This document shows positions 35,749-45,112 of a DNA stretch of 64,000 bases, in pieces. Under the pieces are notes generated by a model. The model saw only the letters and a list, made by a program, of their open reading frames with translations. It was not told the origin of the DNA and ran no database searches. The translations under genes were made by a program, and so were the position numbers. Source of the stretch: Pontibacillus yanchengensis. Lineage in GTDB: Bacteria; Bacillota; Bacilli; Bacillales; BH030062. Positions within the stretch are counted from its first letter, which is position 1, and each line of letters starts with the position of its first letter. Location of the stretch: NCBI RefSeq assembly GCF_009856295.1, contig NZ_WMEU01000001.1, positions 1-64,000 of the forward strand, given 5' to 3'.

Positions 35749-37368
35749 ATGGTGACGGGCTTTTTGATTTTGAATAATGTTAAGATTTATCAACCTAATG
35801 GGAAATTTGATAAAGAAGAGGTATATCATCTCCACATGAAAAATGGGGTCTTTTCTTCCATACATAAAGGGTTAAGTAGAGAAAAGGGCAGCCATGTGAT
35901 AGATGGTGAGGGTAAAACAGTAGTAGCAGGATTCACAGATTCCCATATGCATCTACTTCGTTTTGGTATGTTAAAAAATGAATTGGATTTAACACAAGTG
36001 ACAAGTTGGAAAGAAATGAAACAAGAAGTGGAAGTCTACTATCCTGAAATAGAAGAAGCAGATTGGATTTTTGGTAAAGGATTTAATGACGGTACCTTTA
36101 CAGATATCGATCATTTGTTAACAGCAGAAGATTTAGATGAGATTAATGTCAATAAGTATATGTATTTCATGCATCAGGATGGTCATGAATGCGTGATTAG
36201 TAAAAAATTACTGGAACGATTGGAGCAAGAAGAAGATTTTTATAAGGAACCAGAAGTATTTAAGGAACGAGACGATCAAGGAAATTTAACTGGGCGCTTT
36301 AAAGATACAGCTGTGCACTATATTAATTATCATCTATGGGAACGTTCCGTAGAGCATTCGAAAGAATCACTATCCGCTGCAATACCGTATTTACTTGAGA
36401 ATGGGATTACAACCGTTCATACAGATGATAGGAGTTTTGTTGGCTCCTACCAATCATTATGGAGCGCTTACACGTCATTAGAAGAAGAGGGAAGTCTTCC
36501 AATAGAAGCATATCTACATCATTATATTTTCAATCAAAAAGATTTGGATGAGTTCATAGAAAGTTTTCATAAGCGTACAGGGGAAGGTACTGATCGAGTG
36601 AAAGTAGGTGCTATTAAAATTTTCTTAGATGGTACTCAACGTTTACACACAGCTGCTATGCGACAACCTTACCCAGACTCTCCTGACATGACAGGTTATT
36701 TAATTTATGATCAAGATCAATTGAACAGAATGGTTCAAACAGCAGCAACCAATGGGATGCAAGTAGCTGTACACGCTTTAGGTGATCGAGCGGTGCAATC
36801 GGCCATAACGGCTTTTGAACAATCCGAAGCACGTACTAAGAAGCTACGTCATCGGATTATTCATGCTCAAACCCTTGGAGAAGATTTACTAGAAAGAATG
36901 GAAGAATTAGGTGTGTATATTGAAACGCAGCCATCCTTTTTAATAGAAGAATGGAATCAAAAATCTCAATGGACGCCTGAAGATATCGTGCCTTACTGTG
37001 ATGCATTCGGAAGTATGCTGAAACATAACATACCTATTACGCTAAGTTCCGATGCACCTATTGGCTATCTAGATCCAATCGTTTCCATTTTTGGGGCAGT
37101 TAATCGAATGGATACCAACCATCAACCAAGCGGAGGATGGATGCCTAGTGAGAAAATCTCTGTGGAAGAAGCATTTTCGGGATTTGGAACGGTTCCCTCG
37201 GAATTAGAATGGAATGAAGATGTAAAGGGAAAAATAGCGGAAGGCTTTCAAGCAGATTTTGTATTGTTAAATCAACACCCTAGTGAAATTAGTACTTCTA
37301 AGCTTATGCAACTTCATGTTCAATCGACATGGATAAAAGGGAAAGAAGTATACTCAAGAACCTTTTGA
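35749..37368 (+). CDS. Amidohydrolase (YtcJ-like)
   Basis: About 539 residues, metal-dependent amidohydrolase of the YtcJ/Ytcj-AepA group. Metal ligands: DSHMHLLRFG near residue 65, VHALGDRAV, HRIIHAQTL and SSDAPIG near residue 450. Substrate unknown. The open frame extends upstream to 35650, but that start lies directly after a terminator and has no ribosome site. ATG 35749 (MVTGFLILNNVKIY) gives a typical family N-terminus, though its ribosome site is also weak. Confidence 0.82.
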   Translation: MVTGFLILNNVKIYQPNGKFDKEEVYHLHMKNGVFSSIHKGLSREKGSHVIDGEGKTVVAGFTDSHMHLLRFGMLKNELDLTQVTSWKEMKQEVEVYYPEIEEADWIFGKGFNDGTFTDIDHLLTAEDLDEINVNKYMYFMHQDGHECVISKKLLERLEQEEDFYKEPEVFKERDDQGNLTGRFKDTAVHYINYHLWERSVEHSKESLSAAIPYLLENGITTVHTDDRSFVGSYQSLWSAYTSLEEEGSLPIEAYLHHYIFNQKDLDEFIESFHKRTGEGTDRVKVGAIKIFLDGTQRLHTAAMRQPYPDSPDMTGYLIYDQDQLNRMVQTAATNGMQVAVHALGDRAVQSAITAFEQSEARTKKLRHRIIHAQTLGEDLLERMEELGVYIETQPSFLIEEWNQKSQWTPEDIVPYCDAFGSMLKHNIPITLSSDAPIGYLDPIVSIFGAVNRMDTNHQPSGGWMPSEKISVEEAFSGFGTVPSELEWNEDVKGKIAEGFQADFVLLNQHPSEISTSKLMQLHVQSTWIKGKEVYSRTF

Positions 37369-37442
37369 TAGTGGTAAATACGGAACGTCTGACAATTTTA
37401 AGAGAATGTAAGAATTATTATTGTTTAGAAAAGTCTAATCTT

Positions 37443-37473
37443 AACCTGTCGAAGATTCGACAGGTTCTTTTTC
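37443..37473 (+). terminator. Terminator of the amidohydrolase gene
   Basis: 11-bp stem aacctgtcgaa/ttcgacaggtt with a 2-base loop, then cttttt. Confidence 0.85.
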
Positions 37474-37499
37474 TTTTCATGAACAAGTAGGAGAGTGAC

Positions 37500-38471
37500 A
37501 TGGGAATGCAATGGAACGAGCATAAAGGCTACAGTCGAATGATTAAAGAAAATAAGTTGACTATCGGTTTGACCTTACCAATTGAACATCATGGTAATGA
37601 AAGACCAAAGATGACCCAACAAGTAGAACGAGTTCAGTTAGCTGAGCGGTTAGGTTTTAGTGCCATTTGGTTTCAAGACGTATTATTAGAGGACCCTACT
37701 TTTCATGATCCTTCAACTGGACAAGTGTATGATAGTCTTTTGTATCTTACATACATTGGCGCACATACAAACATTATTAATCTTGGAACAGCAGCTGTCG
37801 TACTTTCCTTACGACATCCATTACGACTAGCCAAAGAAGCAGCAACTATTGAAAATTTGTTCCCTGAACGCTTCATGTTAGGAATATCATCTGGAGATCG
37901 TCGGCGAGACTTCGAAGGTCTACATATTCCAATAATGGAGAGAGGGAAGATTTTTAGAGAGGGCTTTCATTTTTTTGAGCATGTCTTGAATAGGGAGTAT
38001 GAAGATTATCAATCTCCACTTGGTAAAATCGAAGGTGCTACACTCGTACCGAAACCTAACAAGCCAATTCCAACATTTATAACTGGATATGCTCAACAGA
38101 GCCTGGATTGGGTTGCAGAGCACGGAGATGGTTGGATGTTTTACCCTCAAGCATTGGATAAACAGCAATCTCTAATCGAAGAGTATAGAAATAAAGTACT
38201 CGAAAAACGTGGGAACACATTTCAACCATTCTTTCAACCACTTGTAATGGATCTTGCTGAAGATCCTAATCATGAGCCTGAAAAGATAACGCTTGGTTAT
38301 AAGCTAGGTTCCAATGCGTTGATTACATGGTTGAAAAAGCATGAAGCGATAGGGGTAAATCATGTGATGATATCATTATCTAATAGTACGAGAGAGGTAG
38401 AGGAGGTAATGAGAGAGCTTGGGGAAGTGGTTTTACCTCATTTTCCACCACATCATACATTTCCGTATTAA
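37500..38471 (+). CDS. Luciferase-like monooxygenase (LLM class)
   Basis: 323 residues, flavin-dependent TIM-barrel oxidoreductase. Supporting features are GLTLPIEHHG, LAERLGFSAIWFQDV, the LGTAAVVLSLRHPLRLAKEAATIE block and FITGYAQQSLDWVAEHGDGWMFYP. The 'TIGxxxxxLRDPxxLAKE' segment is typical of LLM enzymes. Substrate and cofactor (FMN assumed in this lineage) are not decided by sequence. taggagag lies 7 bases before the ATG. Confidence 0.83.
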   Translation: MGMQWNEHKGYSRMIKENKLTIGLTLPIEHHGNERPKMTQQVERVQLAERLGFSAIWFQDVLLEDPTFHDPSTGQVYDSLLYLTYIGAHTNIINLGTAAVVLSLRHPLRLAKEAATIENLFPERFMLGISSGDRRRDFEGLHIPIMERGKIFREGFHFFEHVLNREYEDYQSPLGKIEGATLVPKPNKPIPTFITGYAQQSLDWVAEHGDGWMFYPQALDKQQSLIEEYRNKVLEKRGNTFQPFFQPLVMDLAEDPNHEPEKITLGYKLGSNALITWLKKHEAIGVNHVMISLSNSTREVEEVMRELGEVVLPHFPPHHTFPY

Positions 38472-38525
38472 AATGAAGATTAGATAGCTAAGCTTCATTA
38501 AGAAGTAGTAAAGTTTATGGATTCC

Positions 38526-38549
38526 AAAAATACTTAGTAGCAACTCCGA
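38526..38549 (+). repeat. 24-base direct repeat, first copy
   Basis: aaaaatacttagtagcaact followed by ccga. A copy with one mismatch lies at 44991-45014 (aaaaataccta...). Both copies sit just downstream of a plus-strand gene, 55 and 21 bases after its stop. No dyad symmetry. Confidence 0.7.
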
Positions 38550-38561
38550 TATAGTGAAAAA

Positions 38562-38591
38562 TAAAAAGGCCAAACGGTGAATCCGTTTGGC
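38562..38591 (-). terminator. Terminator of the protease gene
   Basis: 9-bp stem gccaaacgg/ccgtttggc with a 5-base loop. On the minus strand it is followed by cttttta. Confidence 0.82.
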
Positions 38592-38605
38592 TGAAATCAT
38601 GTAAG

Positions 38606-39613
38606 TTAGTTTTTAACATACATATGTTGCAAGGATGAATGTTCATTCCAATTCTTCGTGAACGTATTTAATAGGTTGTCTAATTTATCAACCAAGGTTA
38701 GGTTTAAAAGTCCATTACCTTCAGCTTGAGACGACTTGCCAAGAGGTATAGTTCTTCTTATCAACTGCGCATATATTTCAGGTTCTGTCAGTCTTCTGTT
38801 AAACTGCGTTTCTGTGATATTAACTAACAACGATAGTGCGCCAGAAATATGTGGCGTGGCCATGGAGGTACCAGATAATCTTGCGTATTTTCCGTCTATA
38901 TACGTAGATAGTATGTTTACTCCTGGTGCTACCAAGTCTATTTCATCATTTGTATTAGTAAATGGAGCAATGTTTCGATTGAAATCTATGGCTCCAACTT
39001 GTATAACTTCATTGTATGCTCCGGGATAAGCATACTCATCTGTTCTAGCTTGCCCATCCCCCTCATTACCAGCAGCACACACGACTGATACTCCTTGATT
39101 AACAGCGTATTGTATCGCTTCATGTAATTCAGGTATATCACTTGGGCCCCCTAAAGACATAGATATTACTCGAACTTCTTCTCCCTCAGTACCTTTCCAG
39201 TTTGTAGCATAGTTAATAGCATCAATGATCCAGTCCATTTTTCCTCGTCCTTCTCCACTAAGCACTTTAAGTATGAGTAAATTACTTTCAGGTGCTACAC
39301 CAGTTACTCCTGAACCGGTTTGCGATGCTGCAATCGTACCAGCTACATGTGTCCCATGACCATTGTTATCACTAAAGTTGTTTTCATCGTTATTGTAGTC
39401 GGTTGTAAAGTTTTTGCCTCCAATTATGCGATCTTGTAAATCAGGGTGATCTAGTTGACATCCTGTATCAATAACGGCGACTATATTCCCCTTCCCTTTT
39501 GAAGCAGAATCCCACATCGAAGGGGCTTCAATCATTTCCACACCTTCAGGAACAATAGAAGAACTATCTAGTATTTGTTCGGTTTTATAAGGAATTAATT
39601 TTACGTCTGACAT
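38606..39613 (-). CDS. isp: Intracellular subtilisin-like serine protease
   Basis: 335 residues, S8 family. Catalytic triad motifs: [12 protein letters not shown] (Asp), [12 protein letters not shown] (His), [12 protein letters not shown] (Ser), plus oxyanion AAGNEGDG. There is no signal peptide; instead the N-terminus carries a short extension with LIPYK, the inhibitory pro-segment motif of Bacillus intracellular subtilisins, so the enzyme is cytoplasmic. ATG 39613 is 6 bases after ggagg; a GTG two codons earlier is too close. Confidence 0.92.
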   Translation of the reverse strand: MSDVKLIPYKTEQILDSSSIVPEGVEMIEAPSMWDSASKGKGNIVAVIDTGCQLDHPDLQDRIIGGKNFTTDYNNDENNFSDNNGHGTHVAGTIAASQTGSGVTGVAPESNLLILKVLSGEGRGKMDWIIDAINYATNWKGTEGEEVRVISMSLGGPSDIPELHEAIQYAVNQGVSVVCAAGNEGDGQARTDEYAYPGAYNEVIQVGAIDFNRNIAPFTNTNDEIDLVAPGVNILSTYIDGKYARLSGTSMATPHISGALSLLVNITETQFNRRLTEPEIYAQLIRRTIPLGKSSQAEGNGLLNLTLVDKLDNLLNTFTKNWNEHSSLQHMYVKN

Positions 39614-39675
39614 ATTCACCCTCCATTAGAAATAGTTGTTATATTACTAGGATACACGATAAGGAAAGGAGTGAC

Positions 39676-39762
39676 ATGAAAAAAAGACTGAAAATTCTAA
39701 TAATAATTCCATTTACCTACTTTGCTTTACTAACTAAAGGAGTAGACTCGCTTTTACTATAG
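39676..39762 (+). CDS. 28-residue hydrophobic peptide
   Basis: An ATG frame of 28 codons with an excellent ribosome site (aaaggagtgac). It encodes a basic start (MKKRLK) and one hydrophobic stretch (ILIIIPFTYFALLT), ending GVDSLLL, and is followed by a GC-rich hairpin. It resembles the many single-span peptides of Bacilli. Divergent from the protease gene. Function unknown. Confidence 0.55.
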   Translation: MKKRLKILIIIPFTYFALLTKGVDSLLL

Positions 39763-39780
39763 GTATAAAATCTTATAAGT

Positions 39781-39812
39781 AATCCCCCATTCTATTGAGT
39801 GGGGGATTCTTT
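39781..39812 (+). terminator. Hairpin terminator after the small peptide gene
   Basis: 9-bp stem aatccccca/tgggggatt with a 10-base loop, then ctttc. The T tract is short. Confidence 0.65.
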
Positions 39813-39881
39813 CAAAAAGGAAAGGGGCGTTAATTTTAGGTTATAAATTAATAGATTTAAAAGTCCCACTTGTACCTTTCT

Positions 39882-41006
39882 TTATACACGACTTATTTTC
39901 GCACTTCGTTGTCGGAAATCAACACCCTGGTAATACGTATTCTTAACAAGAACATTAGGACCAAGGCATTTTGCCATTGGACAATGACAATTTAGTTGCT
40001 GTGCTATCGTCGATTGTTGCCATTTCTGAAATGCATCCGGTAGGGTAGTGTTTTGTATGTTGCCTAAGCGTGGTTCTTCTCCAAAATCGGTTACGATAAT
40101 CTCTCCACTAAAGATGTTTACATTTAAGCGTGAACGGCCATCCGGGTCGTTACGAACAGTAACATTCGGTTCATCATGGAGCCTTTGTTGAAGAGATAAA
40201 GCTTCTTTGTCAGAACTGCAAGGATAGAATGGAAGTGTACCAAAAAGCATCCACATATCTTTATTGCGGTGATCCAGTAATCGATGAATTCCTTCTTTCA
40301 TTTCATCTAAAGAAAGAATATCTAAATCACTTGCAAAATCTGCAGGGTACATTGGATGGACCTCATGTCTAGCACAACCCATTTCGATAATATGATCATG
40401 AATGGATTCTAAATACGGGAGGGTTCTTCTATTTAACATTGTTTCAGCAGAGACCATGACACCTTCTGAGGATAGTTTTTGTGAATTCTCAACCATACGA
40501 TGAAAGTATTGCTCACGTACTCGCTCTGGAGGTTTCTTTTCCATGTTTCGAAACCCAGTGTGTATGAATTCTTCTATCGTTCCCCAATTATGAGAGATAT
40601 GTAATACATCTAAATACGGGATAATATCTTTATATCGTTCATATGGTAAAGTCAGGTTGGAATTGATTTGTGTTCTGGCCCCACGTTCGTGTGCATATTT
40701 CAGTAAAGGCACAACATACTGCTCCACGGACTTTTTGGAAAGAGCAGGTTCTCCTCCCGTTATACTTACTGCACGAAGATGAGGTATTTCATCTAAGCGT
40801 TGTTTTAATAATTCAAAAGGAAGTGCATCAGGATCCTTTTGTCTCAGTGTGTAACCAACTGCACAATGCTCGCAGCGCATATTACATAAATGAGTTGTCG
40901 TGAACTCAACATTAGATAGTGTGATACCACCATGCTCCTCCACATCCATATAGGCTTCCCATGGATCATTAGAGGGGGTGATTGGGTGAAGCTTCATGTT
41001 TTGCAT
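39882..41006 (-). CDS. yfkAB: YfkAB-like radical SAM protein
   Basis: 374 residues. The [4Fe-4S]-binding CxxxCxxC motif is Cys41, Cys45, Cys48 in HLCNMRCEHC. GGEPALS follows, then ISHNWGTIEEF and a C-terminal cysteine cluster CHCPMAKC likely to bind a second cluster. The length and both motifs fit B. subtilis YfkAB, a conserved radical SAM enzyme with unproven substrate. Minus strand, single gene. Confidence 0.9.
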   Translation of the reverse strand: MQNMKLHPITPSNDPWEAYMDVEEHGGITLSNVEFTTTHLCNMRCEHCAVGYTLRQKDPDALPFELLKQRLDEIPHLRAVSITGGEPALSKKSVEQYVVPLLKYAHERGARTQINSNLTLPYERYKDIIPYLDVLHISHNWGTIEEFIHTGFRNMEKKPPERVREQYFHRMVENSQKLSSEGVMVSAETMLNRRTLPYLESIHDHIIEMGCARHEVHPMYPADFASDLDILSLDEMKEGIHRLLDHRNKDMWMLFGTLPFYPCSSDKEALSLQQRLHDEPNVTVRNDPDGRSRLNVNIFSGEIIVTDFGEEPRLGNIQNTTLPDAFQKWQQSTIAQQLNCHCPMAKCLGPNVLVKNTYYQGVDFRQRSAKISRV

Positions 41007-41214
41007 TTATATGAAACTCCCTTTCTTCTTTAGTATCTTTATACAACAGCTACCATTTTACCATGTGAACCTTATAAAAGAACAGGTATTTAAACGATAG
41101 AGTCCTTTTCGAATCATGTGTACTAAAAAGTAATAGACTATTAATATGAATAATTTCCATAGAAGAAGGGAACAGTGCAAAAGTGGTTACAATAATAACT
41201 ATGGAGTGATTACT

Positions 41215-41955
41215 ATGGTAAGTTTACAAGGAAAAACAGCAATCGTAACGGGTGCAAGTAGTGGGATTGGTGAAGCAATAGCTAAGCATTTAGCACATGA
41301 AGGTGCAAATGTTGTACTAGCTGCTCGTCGACAAGAACGATTGGAAGAATTAGCGAAAGAAATAGAGGATACCACTTCAGTGAAAACTAAAATTTCCATA
41401 ACAGATGTAACGAAACAAAGTGAAATGGAAACACTTGTTACGGAAACAAAAGAAGAGTTCTCTTCTGTAGATATGTTTATAAATAATGCCGGGGTAATGC
41501 TTTTATCCTTCTTAAAGAATGATAAGGTTGAAGAATGGGAAAAGATGATAGATGTTAATATAAAAGGTGTCTTATTTGGAATTCATGCAGCACTTCCAAC
41601 CATGCTTAAACAAGAATCAGGTCATATTGTAAACGTATCCTCTGTAGCAGGTCATGAAGTATTCCCAGCAAGCAGCGTTTATAGTGCAACAAAATATGCA
41701 GTTCGAGCTCTATCGATGGGAATGGAAAAAGAACTATCTAGTTCAGGCGTTAGAGTGACCAACGTTTCTCCTGGCGCAGTTTCCACAGAATTACCAGAAC
41801 ATATTACAGACGAGGAAGTTCTTGATATGTTTAAAGACCGTCAAGGACGTATTACGCTCGAATCAGATGATATCGCACGATCTGTTGTGTATGCTGTTAC
41901 ACAACCAGATTACGTAAATGTGAATGAAGTAATGGTAAGACCAATGAAAAAGTAA
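41215..41955 (+). CDS. Short-chain dehydrogenase/reductase (SDR)
   Basis: 246 residues from ATG 41215 (MVSLQGKTAIVTGASSGIGEAI), preceded by tggag. Cofactor motif TGASSGIG, NNAGVM, SSVAGHEV with catalytic Ser and YSATKYA with Tyr/Lys. The GRQERLEEL stretch with Arg at the end of strand 2 suggests NADP preference. It belongs to the broad YdfG/serine dehydrogenase-like group; substrate unknown. It is followed by repeat copy E. Confidence 0.87.
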   Translation: MVSLQGKTAIVTGASSGIGEAIAKHLAHEGANVVLAARRQERLEELAKEIEDTTSVKTKISITDVTKQSEMETLVTETKEEFSSVDMFINNAGVMLLSFLKNDKVEEWEKMIDVNIKGVLFGIHAALPTMLKQESGHIVNVSSVAGHEVFPASSVYSATKYAVRALSMGMEKELSSSGVRVTNVSPGAVSTELPEHITDEEVLDMFKDRQGRITLESDDIARSVVYAVTQPDYVNVNEVMVRPMKK

Positions 41956-42007
41956 ATGAACATTTTTGGAAAGATACTAATAATAAAGAACAAAAGCTCG
42001 GGGGGCC

Positions 42008-42132
42008 CGATTAGCGACGTATGTGCCGCGGCCCACACGACGTGGGTTGGTTCGATGTTGCTGCGTGACGCAGCGATTTTAATCGAATGTCCCTTGAATC
42101 CGTAGGAGATAAAGGCAACACGAAAACATGCG
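42008..42132 (+). repeat. Short dispersed repeat, copy E
   Basis: About 125 bp matching copy F (10371-10492) in opposite orientation. The central hairpin is nested: outer stem ttcgat/atcgaa (42051-42087) around inner stem gctgcg-tga-cgcagc. The preceding block cacacgacgt recurs in copies A and B. The downstream 70 bases include gtcgctgggcgctggagctg, G-rich like the repeat and unlike the flanking genes. Located between convergent genes; no coding potential. Confidence 0.75.
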
Positions 42133-42259
42133 TGATTCGATATTAATTTATCGTACTGAGGCGAGGGAAGCATACTAGTCGCTGGGCGCTGGAGCTGGAC
42201 ATGGCCACATCACTTTTTTAGTTATACACAAGTATTAAATTTTATAATTTCCTATACAA

Positions 42260-42300
42260 AAATAAAGACCCAGAGCTGTAATAACAGTTCTGGGTCTTTT
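42260..42300 (-). terminator. Terminator of acyP
   Basis: 16-bp imperfect stem aaagacccagagctgt/acagttctgggtcttt with a 4-base loop. It is usable in both directions; the minus-strand gene acyP ends 27 bases away. Confidence 0.85.
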
Positions 42301-42326
42301 GCATAATAGTTAATAATTGTAGGGTT

Positions 42327-42602
42327 CTAGGACTTAATATCAAATGATTTATACCCTTCAAATGTAGATGCTTCATCAATGTCCACGTCCGTGATTTTTG
42401 AATAAGGGCTGGGTCCATGCTTAATGGATTCAATAAAAGATTTCATATCTTCATCTTGACCTTCCGCTTCAATTTCAACAGAGCCATCATTTCGATTTCG
42501 AACCCAACCAGTAATATTGAATTCTTGAGCCTTTTGTTTAGCTGAAAATCGAAAGCCAACACCTTGCACTCTACCTTTCACTAACAAATGTACATGTTGC
42601 AT
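42327..42602 (-). CDS. acyP: Acylphosphatase
   Basis: 91 residues, standard size. It hydrolyses carboxyl-phosphate bonds. The signature GRVQGVGFR holds catalytic Arg18, and GWVRNRNDGSVE holds Asn36. Single gene with its own terminator. ggtgaaaa is the only ribosome-site-like sequence upstream of the ATG. Confidence 0.95.
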   Translation of the reverse strand: MQHVHLLVKGRVQGVGFRFSAKQKAQEFNITGWVRNRNDGSVEIEAEGQDEDMKSFIESIKHGPSPYSKITDVDIDEASTFEGYKSFDIKS

Positions 42603-42704
42603 CGTTTTTCACCTCTATTCATTGTCGTAACTATGGTTAAGTTCATTTACGTTTATTCCCGTTTCAGGAGTATAGTTAAACGACAAGAAGTAGGTGGGAT
42701 ACAG

Positions 42705-42971
42705 TCATTCTTCAAATTGCTGATCAGGGAATAGCTCTTTAAAAGCGTCCTCGGCTGCTGCTTCTGACGTAAACAAAGCATCATTTTCCTCAATAAGATG
42801 ATATGCTTCATGCAAAAATAGCGCTACATCCTCTGGGTTATGAGGATGTTTCACAATTTCTGCTTGTTTAATGTTTGCCACAGTAGGTGTATGGGGATTA
42901 CGGTAAATAACATACACTTCATCACCTTCATTTACTTCTCTTGGGTCTACCATAGGATCCAATTTTATCAC
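42705..42971 (-). CDS. SplA-domain protein
   Basis: 88 residues. GDEVYVIYRNPHTPTVANIKQAEIVKHP and ALFLHEAYHLI......FTSEAAAEDAF resemble SplA, the small TRAP-like regulator of spore photoproduct lyase (splB) in Bacillus. No splB gene is in this window, so the protein stands apart from its usual partner. An aggtg site precedes the ATG. It is also possible that it is a distinct family with the same fold. Confidence 0.62.
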   Translation of the reverse strand: MIKLDPMVDPREVNEGDEVYVIYRNPHTPTVANIKQAEIVKHPHNPEDVALFLHEAYHLIEENDALFTSEAAAEDAFKELFPDQQFEE

Positions 42972-43062
42972 CTCTTAATTTATGTTTAAGTTAGTGTGTG
43001 TGCTTAACGAAGAAGTTAACAAAAATTGTTCTTGTTAAAAAAAGGAAAGAGGAGGTTGTATA

Positions 43063-44037
43063 GTGGAACGCATTTTAATCCAAAATATAAAAGGTTTTAA
43101 GATTGGTCATGCAGAACACTTGGAAGGCATAACTGGCTGTACCACTATTATATGCCCAGAGGGAGCCATTGCTGGATTTGACGTAAGAGGAGGAGCTCCA
43201 GGTACCAGAGAAACGGACTTATTATCATCAGAAAACTTGGTTGATACTGTCCATGCCATATTTATGTCTGGTGGTAGTGCTTACGGCCTTGATGTAGGTA
43301 GTGGGATTATGAAGTTTCTCGAGGAGCAACAAATAGGGTTTGATGTTCAAGTTGCACGTGTCCCTATTGTACCCGGTGCGGTTCTTTTTGACCTTGCAGT
43401 TGGTTCTCCTAATATTCGTCCAAATCACAAATTGGGATACTTGGCAGCTCAAAACGCTTATCAACTAGTAGATGAAAGAGAAGGATCTATAGGGGCAGGA
43501 ACAGGTGCTACAGTTGGGAAATGTTTGGGGATGGACCATTCCATGAAGGGTGGCATTGGCACGTTTGCTGTAAAGGTTGGCGATTTACAAATAGGAGCGA
43601 TTGTAGCAGTTAATAGCTTCGGTGATATATTTGATCCTGATACGGGAGATATCATTGCTGGGGTGTACGATCAAAATCTGCAATCGTATTTGTCTACAGA
43701 ATCGATTATGTTTGAATCTTCTCCTAACCAACAAGAAACAAATCGTTTCAGCGGCAATACTTCTATTGCAACAGTTCTAACAAATGCTAAGCTTACAAAA
43801 GCAAATGCAAACAAGATCTCCTCTATGGCTCATGATGGGTTTGCCAGAACAATGAGACCTTCCCATTCTATGGTAGATGGGGATACCGTTTTTACGATGT
43901 CTTCTAATGAAATAGAAGCAGATTTGAATGTAGTAGGTCATCTAGCATCTTATGTTATTCAGCAAGCAGTAGGTAGAGCTATAAAAGAAGCGGATAGCCT
44001 TGGTGGCATCATTAGTTATAAAGATCTGAATCAATAG
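43063..44037 (+). CDS. P1/DmpA-family peptidase (S58)
   Basis: 324 residues. Family blocks: GHAEHLEGITGCTTIICPEGAIAGFDVRGGAPGTRETDLL, FMSGGSAYGLDVGSG, GAGTGATVGK, and IVAVNSFGDIFDP, the region where autocatalytic cleavage exposes the N-terminal nucleophile in DmpA. Members are aminopeptidases or amidases acting on small peptides and beta-amino acid substrates. A strong gaggagg precedes the GTG/ATG start. Monocistronic. Confidence 0.87.
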   Translation: MERILIQNIKGFKIGHAEHLEGITGCTTIICPEGAIAGFDVRGGAPGTRETDLLSSENLVDTVHAIFMSGGSAYGLDVGSGIMKFLEEQQIGFDVQVARVPIVPGAVLFDLAVGSPNIRPNHKLGYLAAQNAYQLVDEREGSIGAGTGATVGKCLGMDHSMKGGIGTFAVKVGDLQIGAIVAVNSFGDIFDPDTGDIIAGVYDQNLQSYLSTESIMFESSPNQQETNRFSGNTSIATVLTNAKLTKANANKISSMAHDGFARTMRPSHSMVDGDTVFTMSSNEIEADLNVVGHLASYVIQQAVGRAIKEADSLGGIISYKDLNQ

Positions 44038-44106
44038 GTATAGAATAATTAACATAATATGATTATGGTTAACTGAATGCAGTTTCTGGATATGAAGGTG
44101 AAAATA

Positions 44107-44970
44107 ATGACTGAAAATCGCGATTTTTTCTATGTGAAAATGAGAGACGGTAAATCTTTGCCTGTTTTTGCATATAAGTCGCCTCATAAAACAAACGCAA
44201 CAGTGATTCTGATTCACGGTATTACCGCTGAACAAAATGCATTACAACAACTTGCTCAGAGATTACAACCGAATGTGAATGTGTTTATTCCTATTTTAAG
44301 GGGCTATGGTGATCAAGATGGGAGAGGGGATATTTCTTACTTTGGGCAATATGATCATGATTTAATCGATGTGGCCAAATCTGTAAATAATCAAGGATAT
44401 GATCGTATTTTTTGGGCGGGTCACTCTATGGGGTGTGCTAACTTACTTCGATTGCTAGAAAATAATCTTGTTAAATCGGAGGGATTTTTGTTTTTATCTC
44501 CATTCTTTCATCCTTCATTAAAGCTATATAAGTATCAAGGAAGGCAAGAAACGAAACAAGAAGATTTGTACAAGCTTAAGTTATTTAAAATCATTAGCTT
44601 AGCTACACTAATGAAAGTAGGTGTTTATAGCTGGACGAATAGTAAAGTCGCTATTGTACCTGATGAATTTACAGAAAATAACTCATTGCATTTAAGTTTT
44701 CGGCTATTGTTATCAAGATTTATAGAAAATGCAAAACAAATCCACTTATCAAAAGCGAATGCGCCTCTTCTAACCCTAATAGGATCGAATGATGAGGTAA
44801 CAGATGCATCTAAATTACAAGCTTGGTGGGAAAAACAAACAAGTCATCAATGTACGATTGTTCAAGATGAAGATCATAATACAATCCTTCATTGTGATGA
44901 AACGATAAGAAATATCACTAACTGGTTGAAAAAGTCTATACAGTTAGACCATAAGCATACTGTTACCTAA
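44107..44970 (+). CDS. Alpha/beta hydrolase
   Basis: 287 residues from ATG 44107, preceded by gaaggtga. Features: ILIHGITAEQNAL (oxyanion region), GHSMGCANLLRLL with the nucleophile Ser (GxSxG), Asp in LIGSNDEVTDASK, and His in DEDHNTILH. The cap is alpha-helical. Lysophospholipase/serine aminopeptidase-like; the substrate cannot be told. Confidence 0.8.
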   Translation: MTENRDFFYVKMRDGKSLPVFAYKSPHKTNATVILIHGITAEQNALQQLAQRLQPNVNVFIPILRGYGDQDGRGDISYFGQYDHDLIDVAKSVNNQGYDRIFWAGHSMGCANLLRLLENNLVKSEGFLFLSPFFHPSLKLYKYQGRQETKQEDLYKLKLFKIISLATLMKVGVYSWTNSKVAIVPDEFTENNSLHLSFRLLLSRFIENAKQIHLSKANAPLLTLIGSNDEVTDASKLQAWWEKQTSHQCTIVQDEDHNTILHCDETIRNITNWLKKSIQLDHKHTVT

Positions 44971-44990
44971 GCAGATGCTTTTATTATCAT

Positions 44991-45014
44991 AAAAATACCT
45001 AGTAGCAACTCCGA
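44991..45014 (+). repeat. 24-base direct repeat, second copy
   Basis: aaaaatacctagtagcaact followed by ccga, one mismatch from 38526-38549. Again just after a plus-strand stop codon. Confidence 0.7.
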
Positions 45015-45112
45015 ACAATATATAAAAAAAAGTCATAAAATACCACAACATTATACACAATCAAGCATTTTTACAGCTACACTATACTGAAAAGAGGGAG
45101 AGGAGAATTTGA

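Noticed and set aside
42008-42200. Possible tRNA or other structured RNA gene because of the GC-rich hairpin
   Set aside because: No cloverleaf, CCA end or TPsiC-like loop; the same sequence recurs as a dispersed repeat.
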